DNA from: URNF01 sp045634325
GTDB taxonomy: Bacteria; Bacillota; Clostridia; Oscillospirales; Acutalibacteraceae
Direction: 5' to 3'
Assembly (NCBI GenBank): GCA_045634325.1
Contig: JAZRAA010000024.1
Span: 1-64,000, forward strand
DNA: 64,000 nucleotides
Under the pieces are notes generated by a model that worked only from the letters and a program-made list of their open reading frames with translations, was not told the origin of the DNA and did not search any database. Made by a program: the position numbers and the translations under genes. Shown piece by piece: positions 15,378-23,993 of this stretch. How positions within the stretch are numbered: the stretch's first letter is position 1; each line of letters starts with the position of its first letter.

Positions 15378-16805
15378 ATGGAAAACACAGCAAAAACCAT
15401 GGAAAAAATTGTTGCGCTTTGTAAAAACCGCGGCTTTATTTTCGCCGGTTCGGAGATTTACGGCGGTCTCGCAAACACGTGGGACTACGGCCCACTCGGC
15501 GTAGAGCTGAAAAATAACGTGAAAAAAGCATGGTGGAAAAAATTCGTGCAGGAAAATCCTTATAACGTAGGATTGGATGCCGCCATTCTCATGAACCCGC
15601 AAACCTGGGTTGCGTCCGGCCACCTTGCAGGTTTCTCCGATCCGTTGATGGATTGTCGCGAGTGCCACGAGCGTTTCCGTGCGGATAAACTCATCGAAGA
15701 TTGGTGCGCTGAAAATGATTTCACCCTGCCCAAGCCCATCGATGCTTTCTCTCAGGCGGAAATGAAAGAGTTTGTGGAAGAGCACAACATCCCCTGCCCC
15801 ACCTGCGGCAAACACAACTTCACCGACATCCGTCAATTCAATTTGATGTTCAAAACATTCCAAGGTGTTACCGAGGACGCGAAAAACACCGTGTACCTCC
15901 GTCCCGAAACCGCACAGGGCATCTTCACCAACTTTGTAAACGTCCAGCGTACCACCCGCAAAAAACTGCCTTTCGGCATCGGACAAATCGGCAAATCCTT
16001 CCGTAATGAAATCACCCCCGGCAACTTCATTTTCCGTGTGCGCGAATTCGAACAGATGGAACTCGAATTTTTCTGCAAACCCGGCACCGATTTGGAATGG
16101 TTCGGATACTGGCGTGAATTCTGCCACCAGTGGCTGCTCGCCATCGGCCTGAAAGACGAAAATCTCCGTCTGCGTGACCACGACCCCGAGGAATTGTGTT
16201 TCTATTCCAAAGCCACCACCGACTTTGAATTCTTGTTCCCGTTTGGTTGGGGTGAACTGTGGGGTGTCGCTGACCGTACCGATTACGACTTGACCCAACA
16301 CCAAAACACTTCCGGCAAAGATTTGACCTATTTCGACCAAGAAACCGGCGAACATTATATCCCGTACGTCATCGAGCCCAGCCTCGGTGTAGAACGCAGT
16401 GTGTTGGCTGTTCTGTGCGATGCGTATGACGAAGAAGTGGTGGATGCCGAAAAGAACGACACCCGCGTTGTGATGCGCTTACATCCCGCACTCGCACCGT
16501 TCAAAGCCGCCGTGTTGCCGCTTTCCAAAAAATTATCCCCCAAAGCACAGGAAATCTACGCCGAACTGGCAAAAGATTTCATGGTGGACTTCGACGATGC
16601 CGGTTCTATCGCCAAACGCTATCGCCGTGAAGACGAAATCGGCACCCCGTTCTGTATCACCGTCGACTTTGACACCGTGGGCGACCCCGAAAAAGGTTTG
16701 CCCGCCGATAACTGTGTCACCGTGCGTGAACGAGATTCGATGGAGCAGGTACGTATTCCGATTTCGGAACTCAAAGCCTACCTCACCGAAAAAACCGCAT
16801 TCTAA
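15378..16805 (+). CDS. glyS: Glycyl-tRNA synthetase, dimeric type
   Basis: A 475-residue class II synthetase charging tRNA-Gly, of the single-chain alpha2 type and not the GlyQ/GlyS tetramer. Visible are motif 1 around the GLANTWDYGPLG segment, motif 2 (FRNEITPGNFIFRVREFEQMELEFF, cited in part) and motif 3 (EPSLGVERSVLAVL). Zinc ligands are at C-R-E-C-H and C-P-T-C-G. The C-terminal HGTP anticodon-binding domain spans about 370-475. ATG 15378 fits AAGGGG 8 bases upstream; ATG 15372 is too close. It is monocistronic with a terminator. Confidence 0.95.
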   Translation: MENTAKTMEKIVALCKNRGFIFAGSEIYGGLANTWDYGPLGVELKNNVKKAWWKKFVQENPYNVGLDAAILMNPQTWVASGHLAGFSDPLMDCRECHERFRADKLIEDWCAENDFTLPKPIDAFSQAEMKEFVEEHNIPCPTCGKHNFTDIRQFNLMFKTFQGVTEDAKNTVYLRPETAQGIFTNFVNVQRTTRKKLPFGIGQIGKSFRNEITPGNFIFRVREFEQMELEFFCKPGTDLEWFGYWREFCHQWLLAIGLKDENLRLRDHDPEELCFYSKATTDFEFLFPFGWGELWGVADRTDYDLTQHQNTSGKDLTYFDQETGEHYIPYVIEPSLGVERSVLAVLCDAYDEEVVDAEKNDTRVVMRLHPALAPFKAAVLPLSKKLSPKAQEIYAELAKDFMVDFDDAGSIAKRYRREDEIGTPFCITVDFDTVGDPEKGLPADNCVTVRERDSMEQVRIPISELKAYLTEKTAF

Positions 16806-16811
16806 ACATAC

Positions 16812-16845
16812 AAAAAAATCGGTCAGCTTTGCTGGCCGATTTTTA
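16812..16845 (+). terminator. glyS terminator
   Basis: The stem ATCGGTCAGC-TTT-GCTGGCCGAT is followed by TTTT. Confidence 0.85.
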
Positions 16846-16851
16846 TATTAC

Positions 16852-16889
16852 AAAAAAAAAACTCCCGAAGCCTCATGGCTTCGGGAGTT
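16852..16889 (-). terminator. Terminator of the 38-aa peptide gene
   Basis: The 12-bp perfect stem ACTCCCGAAGCC/GGCTTCGGGAGT is followed by nine Ts on the minus strand, close behind the small gene. Confidence 0.9.
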
Positions 16890-16899
16890 GACATTTTCA

Positions 16900-17016
16900 T
16901 CAAGGGGTGGGGAACAAACCGCTGGCAGGGAAGTAGATATCACCAATATCAGCGATTTCCTCGGTGAACACATATTTCAGAGGGGTCACTTGAGGGGTAA
17001 CATATTCTTTTTTCAT
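16900..17016 (-). CDS. 38-residue peptide, possible RiPP-like precursor
   Basis: The peptide starts MKKEYVTPQVTPLKYVF and ends in a Gly/Phe/Pro-rich tail (FPASGLFPTP). It has its own promoter, an AAGGAG site and a strong terminator, so it is a real transcription unit. The MKK-E-Y-V-x-P opening is shared by many short leader-like peptides in gut bacteria. No modifying enzyme or exporter is adjacent, so a maturation pathway cannot be assigned. No cysteine is present. Confidence 0.65.
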   Translation of the reverse strand: MKKEYVTPQVTPLKYVFTEEIADIGDIYFPASGLFPTP

Positions 17017-17071
17017 GACCACATCTCTCCTTACTGCACATTTATACTGTTTGTTCGCATAGTACGGGTAT

Positions 17072-17100
17072 ATAATAGCATAGGAAACCTGAAATTGCAA
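17072..17100 (-). promoter_or_regulatory. Promoter of the 38-aa peptide gene
   Basis: The minus strand has TTGCAA (17095-17100), 17 bp, TATTAT (17072-17077), with TG before the -10 box. Confidence 0.7.
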
Positions 17101-17107
17101 GCACTTT

Positions 17108-17563
17108 TTACACTTTTTTTCGCAATTCTCGAAAAAAAGTTTTCAATTGCGCACTACATTCCTCTTGGCATAATCCATATTCGCAAGTAGGCTTATGATT
17201 AAACGGCTGTGCAAATAAATCCACCACCGAACCACAACAACCCGCTTTTGGATCAGCCGTACCGATATATACGCTATCAATCCGTGCATTGATAATAGCG
17301 CCCGCACACATTGGGCAAGGTTCCAAGGTGACGTATAACGCACAGCCCGACAAACGCCAACCGCCCAACGTCCGACACGCCATATCAATTGCCTCAATTT
17401 CGGCATGCGCCAACGCATTTTTATCCTTTTCACGACGGTTTCTGCCTTCACCGACAATCACACCATCTTTAACAATAACAGCGCCAACCGGCACTTCCCG
17501 CTCCGCAGCAGCCAAAGCCGCCAACTCCAAAGCGCGACGCATATACTGTTCTCGCACCGCCAT
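17108..17563 (-). CDS. tadA: tRNA-specific adenosine deaminase
   Basis: A 151-residue zinc enzyme that converts adenosine to inosine at the wobble position of tRNA-Arg(ACG). H53-A54-E55 and P82-C83-P84-M85-C86 form the zinc and catalytic site of the cytidine/deoxycytidylate deaminase fold. ATG 17563 is chosen because it overlaps the TGA of the upstream CPBP gene (TGATG), a coupling arrangement; an in-frame GTG at 17557 has better spacing from GAGG and is the alternative. Last gene of the DUF1934-argS-CPBP-tadA operon; pairing argS with tadA puts two steps of arginine decoding together. Confidence 0.93.
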   Translation of the reverse strand: MAVREQYMRRALELAALAAAEREVPVGAVIVKDGVIVGEGRNRREKDKNALAHAEIEAIDMACRTLGGWRLSGCALYVTLEPCPMCAGAIINARIDSVYIGTADPKAGCCGSVVDLFAQPFNHKPTCEYGLCQEECSAQLKTFFRELRKKV

Positions 17564-18552
17564 CACCTCGAAAAAAGTGCTACACGCAACACTATCAAAA
17601 TCAAACCGAGTATCATCAATGGTGTTTTTAAGAAATTGGCCACACAAGCACCCGCCGGATACCGTATCCATGAAAGCCGACGGTATACCGCACTGCGACG
17701 AAGCAAGCATGCTACTGCCACCACTACGCCGATGATACCAATACCATATAGCACAACCGTATACACAACATTACGTGTCGTATCATCCATCGACAGTGTC
17801 ATATATTCCAATGAAACCGACATCATGTTGTTTAGAAAATGTACGCCGATTGCCAGCCACACGTTGCCGGTCGCCAAAGTGATATAGCCGAGTACCAAAC
17901 CCACAAGCAACGCAAACACACTTTGCACGGCATTCCCGTGAATAAAACCAAACAAAACAGCGCTCACCGCAATGGCAAACCAATCACCATATTTGCGCAA
18001 CGCACCCAGCACGCACACACGAAACACCAATTCTTCCAACACCGCAGGCAACAATGCTAACACGATGATGTTGAGCGCAAAACTGGTGGGAGTTGCTTCT
18101 AAAAAAGAAGGGGATTCGGGCAGTGAGATGCCTCTATCCTGCAAGTATGACGCAAACATTGAAGAGACGATGTTCGCACCGATGCAACCGCCCATTCCTA
18201 TCCAAACAGCCGCCGTCTGCGTGCGTGTAGAAAGAGGGCGAACGGTAAACATACCACGCAAACGACGACCAAACAGCAAGCAACACAGCAGCACGGGAAC
18301 GCCCATGCAAGCAATATAGATACAACCGTACAACAGCAAGTACCGTGTGTTGCCGAGTCCCAAATCGTTAAAATTGAGTGCATCAGGCGACAGCAATCCG
18401 CTACGCACCGCTACTGCGGAAAGGGTAGAAAACAAAAATGTTAAACCACTTAACACCAAAATCAGAATGCCGCCCACGAAATTGCCGTCACTATGCAAAG
18501 TTTCACGCACTTGCGCAGGCAAAAAAGGGCGCGGCATACCGTTTGTTTGCAT
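17563..18552 (-). CDS. CPBP family intramembrane metalloprotease
   Basis: A 329-residue polytopic membrane protein with about eight helices. The family motifs are clear: E-E-L-V-F-R near residue 175, F-G-F-I-H-G-N near 200, and G-V-H-F-L-N-N near 245. CPBP (CAAX/Abi) proteases cleave membrane substrates and serve prenyl-protein processing, bacteriocin self-immunity or signalling; the substrate is unknown. The start overlaps the argS stop (TAATG) and its own stop overlaps tadA, so it is translationally coupled on both sides. Confidence 0.9.
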   Translation of the reverse strand: MQTNGMPRPFLPAQVRETLHSDGNFVGGILILVLSGLTFLFSTLSAVAVRSGLLSPDALNFNDLGLGNTRYLLLYGCIYIACMGVPVLLCCLLFGRRLRGMFTVRPLSTRTQTAAVWIGMGGCIGANIVSSMFASYLQDRGISLPESPSFLEATPTSFALNIIVLALLPAVLEELVFRVCVLGALRKYGDWFAIAVSAVLFGFIHGNAVQSVFALLVGLVLGYITLATGNVWLAIGVHFLNNMMSVSLEYMTLSMDDTTRNVVYTVVLYGIGIIGVVVAVACLLRRSAVYRRLSWIRYPAGACVANFLKTPLMILGLILIVLRVALFSR

Positions 18553-20291
18553 TACATAACCTCCGGGGAGTCAATTTTCAGCAACGTCAACGCATTGCGC
18601 AAGGTAATGCGAGTAGCATCACACAGCATCAAACGTGCTTGCATCAAACCCGCATCCTCACCCATAACACGGCAAGCGTTGTAGAACTTATGAAACAAAG
18701 TTGCCAATTCCATGCAATAACGGGTGATACGAGCGGGGTCATACTCTTTCGCCGCTTCCACAATTTCCTTGCTGAAACCGGAGATATGGCGAATGAGTTC
18801 TCGCTCTTCGGGGGTGCTCAGCGCACACAAATCCGCCTTGGCGGGTGCTACCGCAACACCTTCCTCCTGCATTTTGCGGAAGATGGAACAAATGCGCGCA
18901 TGCGCATACTGCACGTAGTATACAGGGTTAGAGGAAGATTGTTCAATAGCCAAATCCAAATCAAAGTCCATACGGGTACCCGCTTCACGCAAAATGAAGA
19001 AGAACCGTGCCGCATCGGCAGGGATTTCTTCCAGCAAATCCACCAACTGAATAGCTTTGCCGGTACGTTTAGACATACGAACCACTTCGCCGTCACGCAT
19101 CAAGCGTACTAACTGGATGAGCACCACTTTCAATTTATCGCCATCCAAACCAATGGCATCCATCGCGCCTTTCATACGGGCAACGTGTCCGTGGTGGTCA
19201 GCGCCCCACACGTCGATGCAGGTATCAAAACCACGCAAGAATTTATTGCGATGGTAAGCAATATCCGCCGCGAAATAGGTGGGATTGCCGTTAGCACGAA
19301 TCAGCACGTCGTCTTTCAGTTCCAGTTTCTCGATTTCTGCTTCGGTTTTACCTGCGGCACGCAATTTCTCACCCAAAACTTCCGCGTTTTTATACCACAG
19401 CGCACCCTCTTTTTCATAGGTGAGACCGTTTTTGGTGAGAATATCAATCACTTCACGCACCTCGCCGCTCTCATGCAGACGAGATTCGCGGAACCACTCG
19501 TCATACACAATGCGATAGGTGTCCATATCTTTATGCATCTTATCGATGTTGCGGGGCAAAGCAAACTCTACCAAAGCCGTGCGACGTGCTTCGCTATCGG
19601 TTTCAACAAATGCATCGCCATATTGGTCGGCAAAATTCTGTGCGTGCACTTTAATATCATCGCCCTGATAGGCGTCTTCCGGCATCGGTATGGCATCTTC
19701 GCCTTTGAACAGTTGCAAATACCGCACTTCCAGTGAAGTGGCAAATTTTTCAATTTGATTGCCCGCATCGTTGATATAAAATTCACGCCACACATCGTAT
19801 CCCGCCGCGTCCAAAACCGCCGCCAAACAGTCGCCCAGCGCACCACCGCGCGCGTTGCCCATGTGCATCGGGCCGGTGGGGTTGGCAGACACGAATTCCA
19901 CCATCACCTTTTTGCCTGCGCCGAAATCTGAACGGCCGTATGCCGCCTTTTTATCACACACGTCTGCAACAATATCCGCATAATAAGCGGCGGATAAGAA
20001 CAGGTTAATAAAACCGGGTCCTGCAATTTCCACTTTTTCAAAATATGTATCAGCAAGGTCTAAATATGCGACCAAAATTTCCGCAATGCGACGAGGTGCC
20101 AAGCGGAAAGCACGTGCGGACACCATTGCCACGTTCACAGCAAGATCGCCGTGGGCACGGTCGCCGGGGATTTCCACGGTATATTCCGGCAATTCACCTT
20201 GCGGCAGTTCACCCGCATTCATCGCCGCTTGTACCGCAGCGGCAATACGCTCTCTCAAAACAGTTTCGGCTGTATATACAATCTGTGACAT
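18552..20291 (-). CDS. argS: Arginyl-tRNA synthetase
   Basis: A 579-residue class I synthetase. The HIGH motif appears as HMGNARG near residue 133, and the KMSK region as RMSKRTGKAI near 390. N-terminal Add-1 and C-terminal DALR anticodon-binding domains are both present. ATG 20291 is chosen because AAAGG lies 9 bases upstream; ATG 20300 sits against that site. It follows DUF1934 by about 20 bp, the same pairing as ywiB-argS in Bacillus. Confidence 0.96.
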   Translation of the reverse strand: MSQIVYTAETVLRERIAAAVQAAMNAGELPQGELPEYTVEIPGDRAHGDLAVNVAMVSARAFRLAPRRIAEILVAYLDLADTYFEKVEIAGPGFINLFLSAAYYADIVADVCDKKAAYGRSDFGAGKKVMVEFVSANPTGPMHMGNARGGALGDCLAAVLDAAGYDVWREFYINDAGNQIEKFATSLEVRYLQLFKGEDAIPMPEDAYQGDDIKVHAQNFADQYGDAFVETDSEARRTALVEFALPRNIDKMHKDMDTYRIVYDEWFRESRLHESGEVREVIDILTKNGLTYEKEGALWYKNAEVLGEKLRAAGKTEAEIEKLELKDDVLIRANGNPTYFAADIAYHRNKFLRGFDTCIDVWGADHHGHVARMKGAMDAIGLDGDKLKVVLIQLVRLMRDGEVVRMSKRTGKAIQLVDLLEEIPADAARFFFILREAGTRMDFDLDLAIEQSSSNPVYYVQYAHARICSIFRKMQEEGVAVAPAKADLCALSTPEERELIRHISGFSKEIVEAAKEYDPARITRYCMELATLFHKFYNACRVMGEDAGLMQARLMLCDATRITLRNALTLLKIDSPEVM

Positions 20292-20311
20292 ACAAAACAT
20301 CCTTTCTCAAA

Positions 20312-20728
20312 TCAGCAATACGGCTGTACCGCAATATGTAAATCCTGACGGGACATCATACTGCCGCCGACATCTAACGTATACGACACATCGAGTGTGC
20401 CACCGCCCGGTTGCAAATTCTGTTCCAATCGGTCGGTGAATACACCAAGCATCAAGTTACCTACCGGGGTGCTGTAACTGCAAACGTGGCGTTTTTTATA
20501 TTCCATCACCAGCAAGCCGGCGGACTTACCTTGGCGTTGCAAAGTCACCATGTGATCCTGCACACGCAAAGTGGTCAGCGTACCCTCCATGCCGGTGGCG
20601 GCGGTTTCCTGATAAGACAGTGTGAATCCATCCGGTTCCTGTCGCATCAACGCACCCGTGGTGAGTTCGATTTGGTCGGTCTGTCCGTCAACATGTTGCG
20701 TACCGACAACGGTAATCATTACCTTCAC
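20312..20728 (-). CDS. DUF1934 (YwiB-like) beta-barrel protein
   Basis: A 138-residue protein of the calycin-like DUF1934 family, cytoplasmic and of unknown function. It starts VMITVVGTQHVDGQTDQIEL and ends DLHIAVQPYC, both typical. It lies just upstream of argS, as ywiB does in Bacillus, which suggests a conserved but unexplained link to arginine tRNA charging. GTG 20728 is used, with AGGGGA 7 bases upstream. Confidence 0.85.
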   Translation of the reverse strand: MKVMITVVGTQHVDGQTDQIELTTGALMRQEPDGFTLSYQETAATGMEGTLTTLRVQDHMVTLQRQGKSAGLLVMEYKKRHVCSYSTPVGNLMLGVFTDRLEQNLQPGGGTLDVSYTLDVGGSMMSRQDLHIAVQPYC

Positions 20729-20804
20729 GTACCGTTCCCCTTTTTTACATAATTACAAAATAATATACCATATAAGAGAAAAAAGTGCAACTCTTATTTT
20801 ATAA

Positions 20805-20839
20805 AAAACCGTCGCAGGAACATCTCCTGCGACGGTTTT
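20805..20839 (-). terminator. DUF1540 gene terminator
   Basis: A GC-rich 15-bp stem (AAAACCGTCGCAGGA with TCCTGCGACGGTTTT) is followed by T residues on the minus strand. Confidence 0.85.
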
Positions 20840-20914
20840 CCGTCTGCTCTTACCCAAACTATACTTTGCCGGTTTTCCGGTGAGCCGAATTAGCAAGACA
20901 GACGGCAAATTCCG

Positions 20915-21082
20915 TTACTTTTTGCGGAAAGACATACAGTCGGTGCATTGGTTCATAGTGGGATTACCCTCATGCGTACCCACAGTAATACGGTCCAGCG
21001 CGCAGTATTCACCACATGTGCTATGATTTGCACACTGAGTTACGTGACATTCAATACACTTATTTTCCTTGGAACATTCCAT
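20915..21082 (-). CDS. DUF1540 domain, small cysteine-rich protein
   Basis: A 55-residue protein, MECSKENKCIECHVTQCANH at the start, with cysteines spaced like the DUF1540 family: C-x5-C-x2-C-x4-C, then C and C, then C-x2-C near the C-terminus. The family is metallothionein-like in look and common in Clostridia; function unknown, metal binding likely. AAAGGAGG is 8 bases upstream of the ATG. A structured 170-base stretch precedes it. Confidence 0.85.
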   Translation of the reverse strand: MECSKENKCIECHVTQCANHSTCGEYCALDRITVGTHEGNPTMNQCTDCMSFRKK

Positions 21083-21256
21083 GGCAGATGCCTCCTTTCT
21101 CGGAACTTGGAGAACGGGCGAAACGCCCTGACAGCGACGACCCCTCGGTCAGTTTCGCTATCTTGCTAAAAGGGTTTTTGCCCTTTCGATGACAGGATTC
21201 GCACCTGTCATCGGATACGAATTCTGTCCCCCTTATCATGTCCGAGAAACTGCCGT
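21083..21256 (-). other. Structured intergenic leader before DUF1540
   Basis: No gene lies between pdaA and DUF1540. The minus-strand RNA can form GATGACAGG/CCTGTCATC around a TGCGAAT loop, AAAGGG/CCCTTT, GGGCG-AAA-CGCCC, and a longer-range CAGTTTC/GAAACTG pairing. It resembles an mRNA leader or riboregulator, but I do not recognise a family. Confidence 0.4.
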
Positions 21257-22066
21257 CTATGCATCCCAAAGTGCCGATAACGGTTGGAAGGTATATCCCA
21301 TTTCTTTCCATTTTGTCAGCAACTCATCTAAAATTTCGCAGTTAGTGCGGGATGTGGAATGCAACAACACAATCGCACCGGGATGTACCCGTGGCAATAA
21401 TTTTGCAAACGCCTGCTCTTTAGTGGGTTGGTCATCTACATACCAATCCACATACGCCAAACTCCAAAAAAATGTTTTATAGCCATTCTGTTTTGCAATT
21501 TTCAAATTTTGCTCGCTATATTTCCCTTGCGGCGGGCGATAATATTTTTGCATGGCTTGACCCGTAATCTCCGTATATGTTTTCTCCAATTTTTCCAATT
21601 CTTTTCGAAAGCCGTCTTCGGTACTGACAGCGGACATGTCAGGATGACTGTATGTATGGTTGCCAACGATATGTCCCTCTGCCACCATGCGTTTTACCAA
21701 TTCAGGTTGGGTTTCCATGAAATTGCCCACCACGAAAAAAGCAGCGGGCACACCATGCTTTTTAAGGGTATCGAGAATCGGTGCGGTATACCCGTTATCA
21801 TACCCCGCATCAAAGGTGAGATATAACACCTTTTGTGTGGTGTCACCTGTATACACGGCATCATATTGCCGCAAAAACTCTGCCGAGGCGTTACCTATCG
21901 GCGTGGTGCCGTTATCCCCAAACCGTAAGCCCCAGTTGGTGTTTGCCGCCACCGTGGCAACGCTCACCGCCACCTGCAAACGGTACAAACATACTGTGGC
22001 AAGCAGCACCAACGCCAGTCCCAATGCCGTCGCTTGCACATATCGCCGTCTGATAATCCAATACAT
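21257..22066 (-). CDS. pdaA: PdaA-type peptidoglycan N-acetylmuramic acid deacetylase
   Basis: A 269-residue NodB-fold polysaccharide deacetylase with an N-terminal membrane anchor (about 12-35). Family motifs are TFDAGYDNGYT (motif 1, typical of PdaA), HTYSHPD (motif 2, metal histidines), RPPQGKYS (motif 3) and IVLLHS (motif 5). PdaA removes acetyl groups during muramic delta-lactam formation in spore cortex, so it marks a spore-forming lineage. ATG 22066 has AAGGAG 8 bases upstream. Confidence 0.87.
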   Translation of the reverse strand: MYWIIRRRYVQATALGLALVLLATVCLYRLQVAVSVATVAANTNWGLRFGDNGTTPIGNASAEFLRQYDAVYTGDTTQKVLYLTFDAGYDNGYTAPILDTLKKHGVPAAFFVVGNFMETQPELVKRMVAEGHIVGNHTYSHPDMSAVSTEDGFRKELEKLEKTYTEITGQAMQKYYRPPQGKYSEQNLKIAKQNGYKTFFWSLAYVDWYVDDQPTKEQAFAKLLPRVHPGAIVLLHSTSRTNCEILDELLTKWKEMGYTFQPLSALWDA

Positions 22067-22118
22067 ACACATCTCTCCTTTTTATACTATCGTATGAATA
22101 CACACCACAAAAAATGTG

Positions 22119-22147
22119 TTGACAAATCGAAAAATATGCGATATTGT
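22119..22147 (+). promoter_or_regulatory. Promoter of the TPP-regulated operon
   Basis: TTGACA (22119-22124), 17 bp, TATTGT (22142-22147), just upstream of the riboswitch. Confidence 0.75.
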
Positions 22148-22176
22148 TAAGTACAGAAAAATTGCATAAGAAAAAC

Positions 22177-22266
22177 AAGGGGAGCTGACTATGCGTCGGC
22201 TGAGAGCGGATACAAATATCCGAAACCCTAAAACCTGAACCGGATAATGCCGGCGGAGGGATAGTT
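22177..22266 (+). promoter_or_regulatory. TPP riboswitch (THI element)
   Basis: The conserved core is plain: GGGGAGC, GGCTGAGAG, ACCCTAAAACCTGA, CCGGATAATGCCGGCG and GAGGGA, in the right order and spacing. A U-run at about 22317-22324 after GC-rich sequence could be the expression platform. Thiamine pyrophosphate should lower expression of thiT and the transporter downstream. Confidence 0.97.
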
Positions 22267-22345
22267 TTGACAGCGCAAATTGCGCTATTTATCACCTTTC
22301 GTCCATCCGGCGGGAGGTTTTTTTGTGCGCAAAAGGAGAATTGCC

Positions 22346-23146
22346 ATGAAAAACAAAACCGTCCGTCTAACCGAGAGTGCCGTGATGCTGGCACTCGCCA
22401 CCGTGTTGAGCATACTGCCGATTTTAGAACTGCCGTACGGCGGCAGTGTCACCGTTTGCAGTATGTTGCCGCTCGTTGTCATCGCCTACCGACACGGCGT
22501 CAAACACGGCTTGTTCACCGGCGCTGTATACGGCTTGCTGCAAATGCTGTTGGGTATGAAAAACGTGATGTATTTCACCACACCACTATCCATTGCCGCC
22601 GTCATACTGCTGGACTACGTACTGGCATATACCGCGATAGGCCTTGCGGGTCTGTTCCGCAATATGTGCAAACGGCAAACCCCCGCTATGATATGCGGCA
22701 CTTTGCTCGCCTGTGTGATACGCTACGTATTACACGTGATTGCGGGTGCGACCGTTTGGGCGGGACTTTCCATTCCGAGTTCTGCCGCACTTATCTATTC
22801 TTTCGCGTATAACGCGACCTATATGTTGCCCGAAACCATCGTATTGACACTGGGCGTTTCGCTGGTAGCCGGTTGGCTGCAACTGCGTGGTGAAACGGTG
22901 GGCAGAACCGCTCCCACCCCCAAAACGAAAAACGGATTTGCCGTTGCTGCAGGTATCGTTGCAGTTTCCACGCTGATTTTCGACGTACGCACGATATTTG
23001 CACATTTACAGGATGCAGATACGGGTGAATTTATTATCACAGGCTTGCAAGCGGTCAACTGGGGGCTTGTAAGCATCGTCACCGCTGTCGGCGCCGCCAT
23101 ATGTGCCGTGTTACTGTATATTCGTCACATGAAAACAAAATCATAA
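22346..23146 (+). CDS. thiT: ThiT-like ECF thiamine transporter S component
   Basis: A 266-residue membrane protein. The signature LPYGGSVTVCSMLPLVVIAYR near residues 30-50 (cited in part) and GLFTGAVYGLLQM match ThiT, which binds thiamine and works with a shared ECF energising module elsewhere. It is about 60-70 residues longer than usual, with two extra C-terminal hydrophobic segments (about 191-210 and 235-260). ATG 22346 has AAAGGAG 7 bases upstream. The TPP riboswitch directly upstream confirms the pathway. Confidence 0.9.
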   Translation: MKNKTVRLTESAVMLALATVLSILPILELPYGGSVTVCSMLPLVVIAYRHGVKHGLFTGAVYGLLQMLLGMKNVMYFTTPLSIAAVILLDYVLAYTAIGLAGLFRNMCKRQTPAMICGTLLACVIRYVLHVIAGATVWAGLSIPSSAALIYSFAYNATYMLPETIVLTLGVSLVAGWLQLRGETVGRTAPTPKTKNGFAVAAGIVAVSTLIFDVRTIFAHLQDADTGEFIITGLQAVNWGLVSIVTAVGAAICAVLLYIRHMKTKS

Positions 23147-23228
23147 TCAAACCGCCCTTCGGGGCGGTTTTTTTTATTATGACAAAGCCGCGCTTTCTTG
23201 CATATTTTAGAGAGAAAGGAGCGGTCTT

Positions 23229-23993
23229 ATGGAAGCACTGCACATCGAAAACATTGAGCACACCTACCAAGCCAAAAACGGCGAAGTTACCGCTCTTACA
23301 GACATCAATTTTTCCATGCAACAGGGCGATTTTTACAGTTTGGTAGGACCTTCCGGTTGTGGAAAGTCCACCCTTTTGTCTATTGTTGCGGGACTGCTGA
23401 CTCCCTCCGGCGGGCGTGTGCTTATCGGCGGCAAACCGGTCACCGACATCTCTCCCCGCATCGGGTATATGCTACAAAAAGATAATCTGTTAGAGTGGCG
23501 TACCATCCGCAAAAACGTGCTGTTCGGGCTGGAAATCCGCAAAAAACTCAACCCCCAAACCATCGAACACGCCGATCGTCTGCTCAAAACCTATGGATTA
23601 TATGAATTCAAAGACAAGTACCCCTCACAAATTTCGGGCGGTATGCGTCAGCGTGTTGCGCTTATCCGCACACTGGCAGTATGTCCCGACATTCTGTTAT
23701 TGGACGAGGCATTCTCTGCGCTGGACTACCAGACACGATTAGAGGTGACCGAGGACGTCTACCGCATCCTAAAACAAGAAAATATCACCACCTTGATGGT
23801 CACCCACGACATCCCCGAATGTATCAGTATGAGTGACGTCGTGGTGATACTTACCCCGCGTCCCGCAACGGTCAAAGAGTTATTACCCATCCGTTTTGAC
23901 CTGCCGCACCGTTCCCCGCTCGCGTGCCGCAACACCACACAGTTTTCCAAATATTTTGACCATATATGGAAAGAGTTGGAGCACCATGCGTAA
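23229..23993 (+). CDS. ABC transporter ATPase, ThiZ/SsuB type
   Basis: A 254-residue ATPase with Walker A GPSGCGKST near residues 38-46, a Q-loop, the signature ISGGMRQR, Walker B ILLLDEAFSALD and a switch histidine in VTHD. It belongs to the taurine/nitrate/NMT1 subgroup. With the permease and NMT1-type lipoprotein that follow, and under a TPP riboswitch, it fits uptake of a thiamine pyrimidine precursor (ThiXYZ-type). Overlaps the permease gene by 8 bp. Confidence 0.88.
   Translation: MEALHIENIEHTYQAKNGEVTALTDINFSMQQGDFYSLVGPSGCGKSTLLSIVAGLLTPSGGRVLIGGKPVTDISPRIGYMLQKDNLLEWRTIRKNVLFGLEIRKKLNPQTIEHADRLLKTYGLYEFKDKYPSQISGGMRQRVALIRTLAVCPDILLLDEAFSALDYQTRLEVTEDVYRILKQENITTLMVTHDIPECISMSDVVVILTPRPATVKELLPIRFDLPHRSPLACRNTTQFSKYFDHIWKELEHHA

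Noticed and set aside
21180..21240. Second tRNA-like T-arm
   Set aside because: The T-loop reads TGCGAAT and the other arms are missing.
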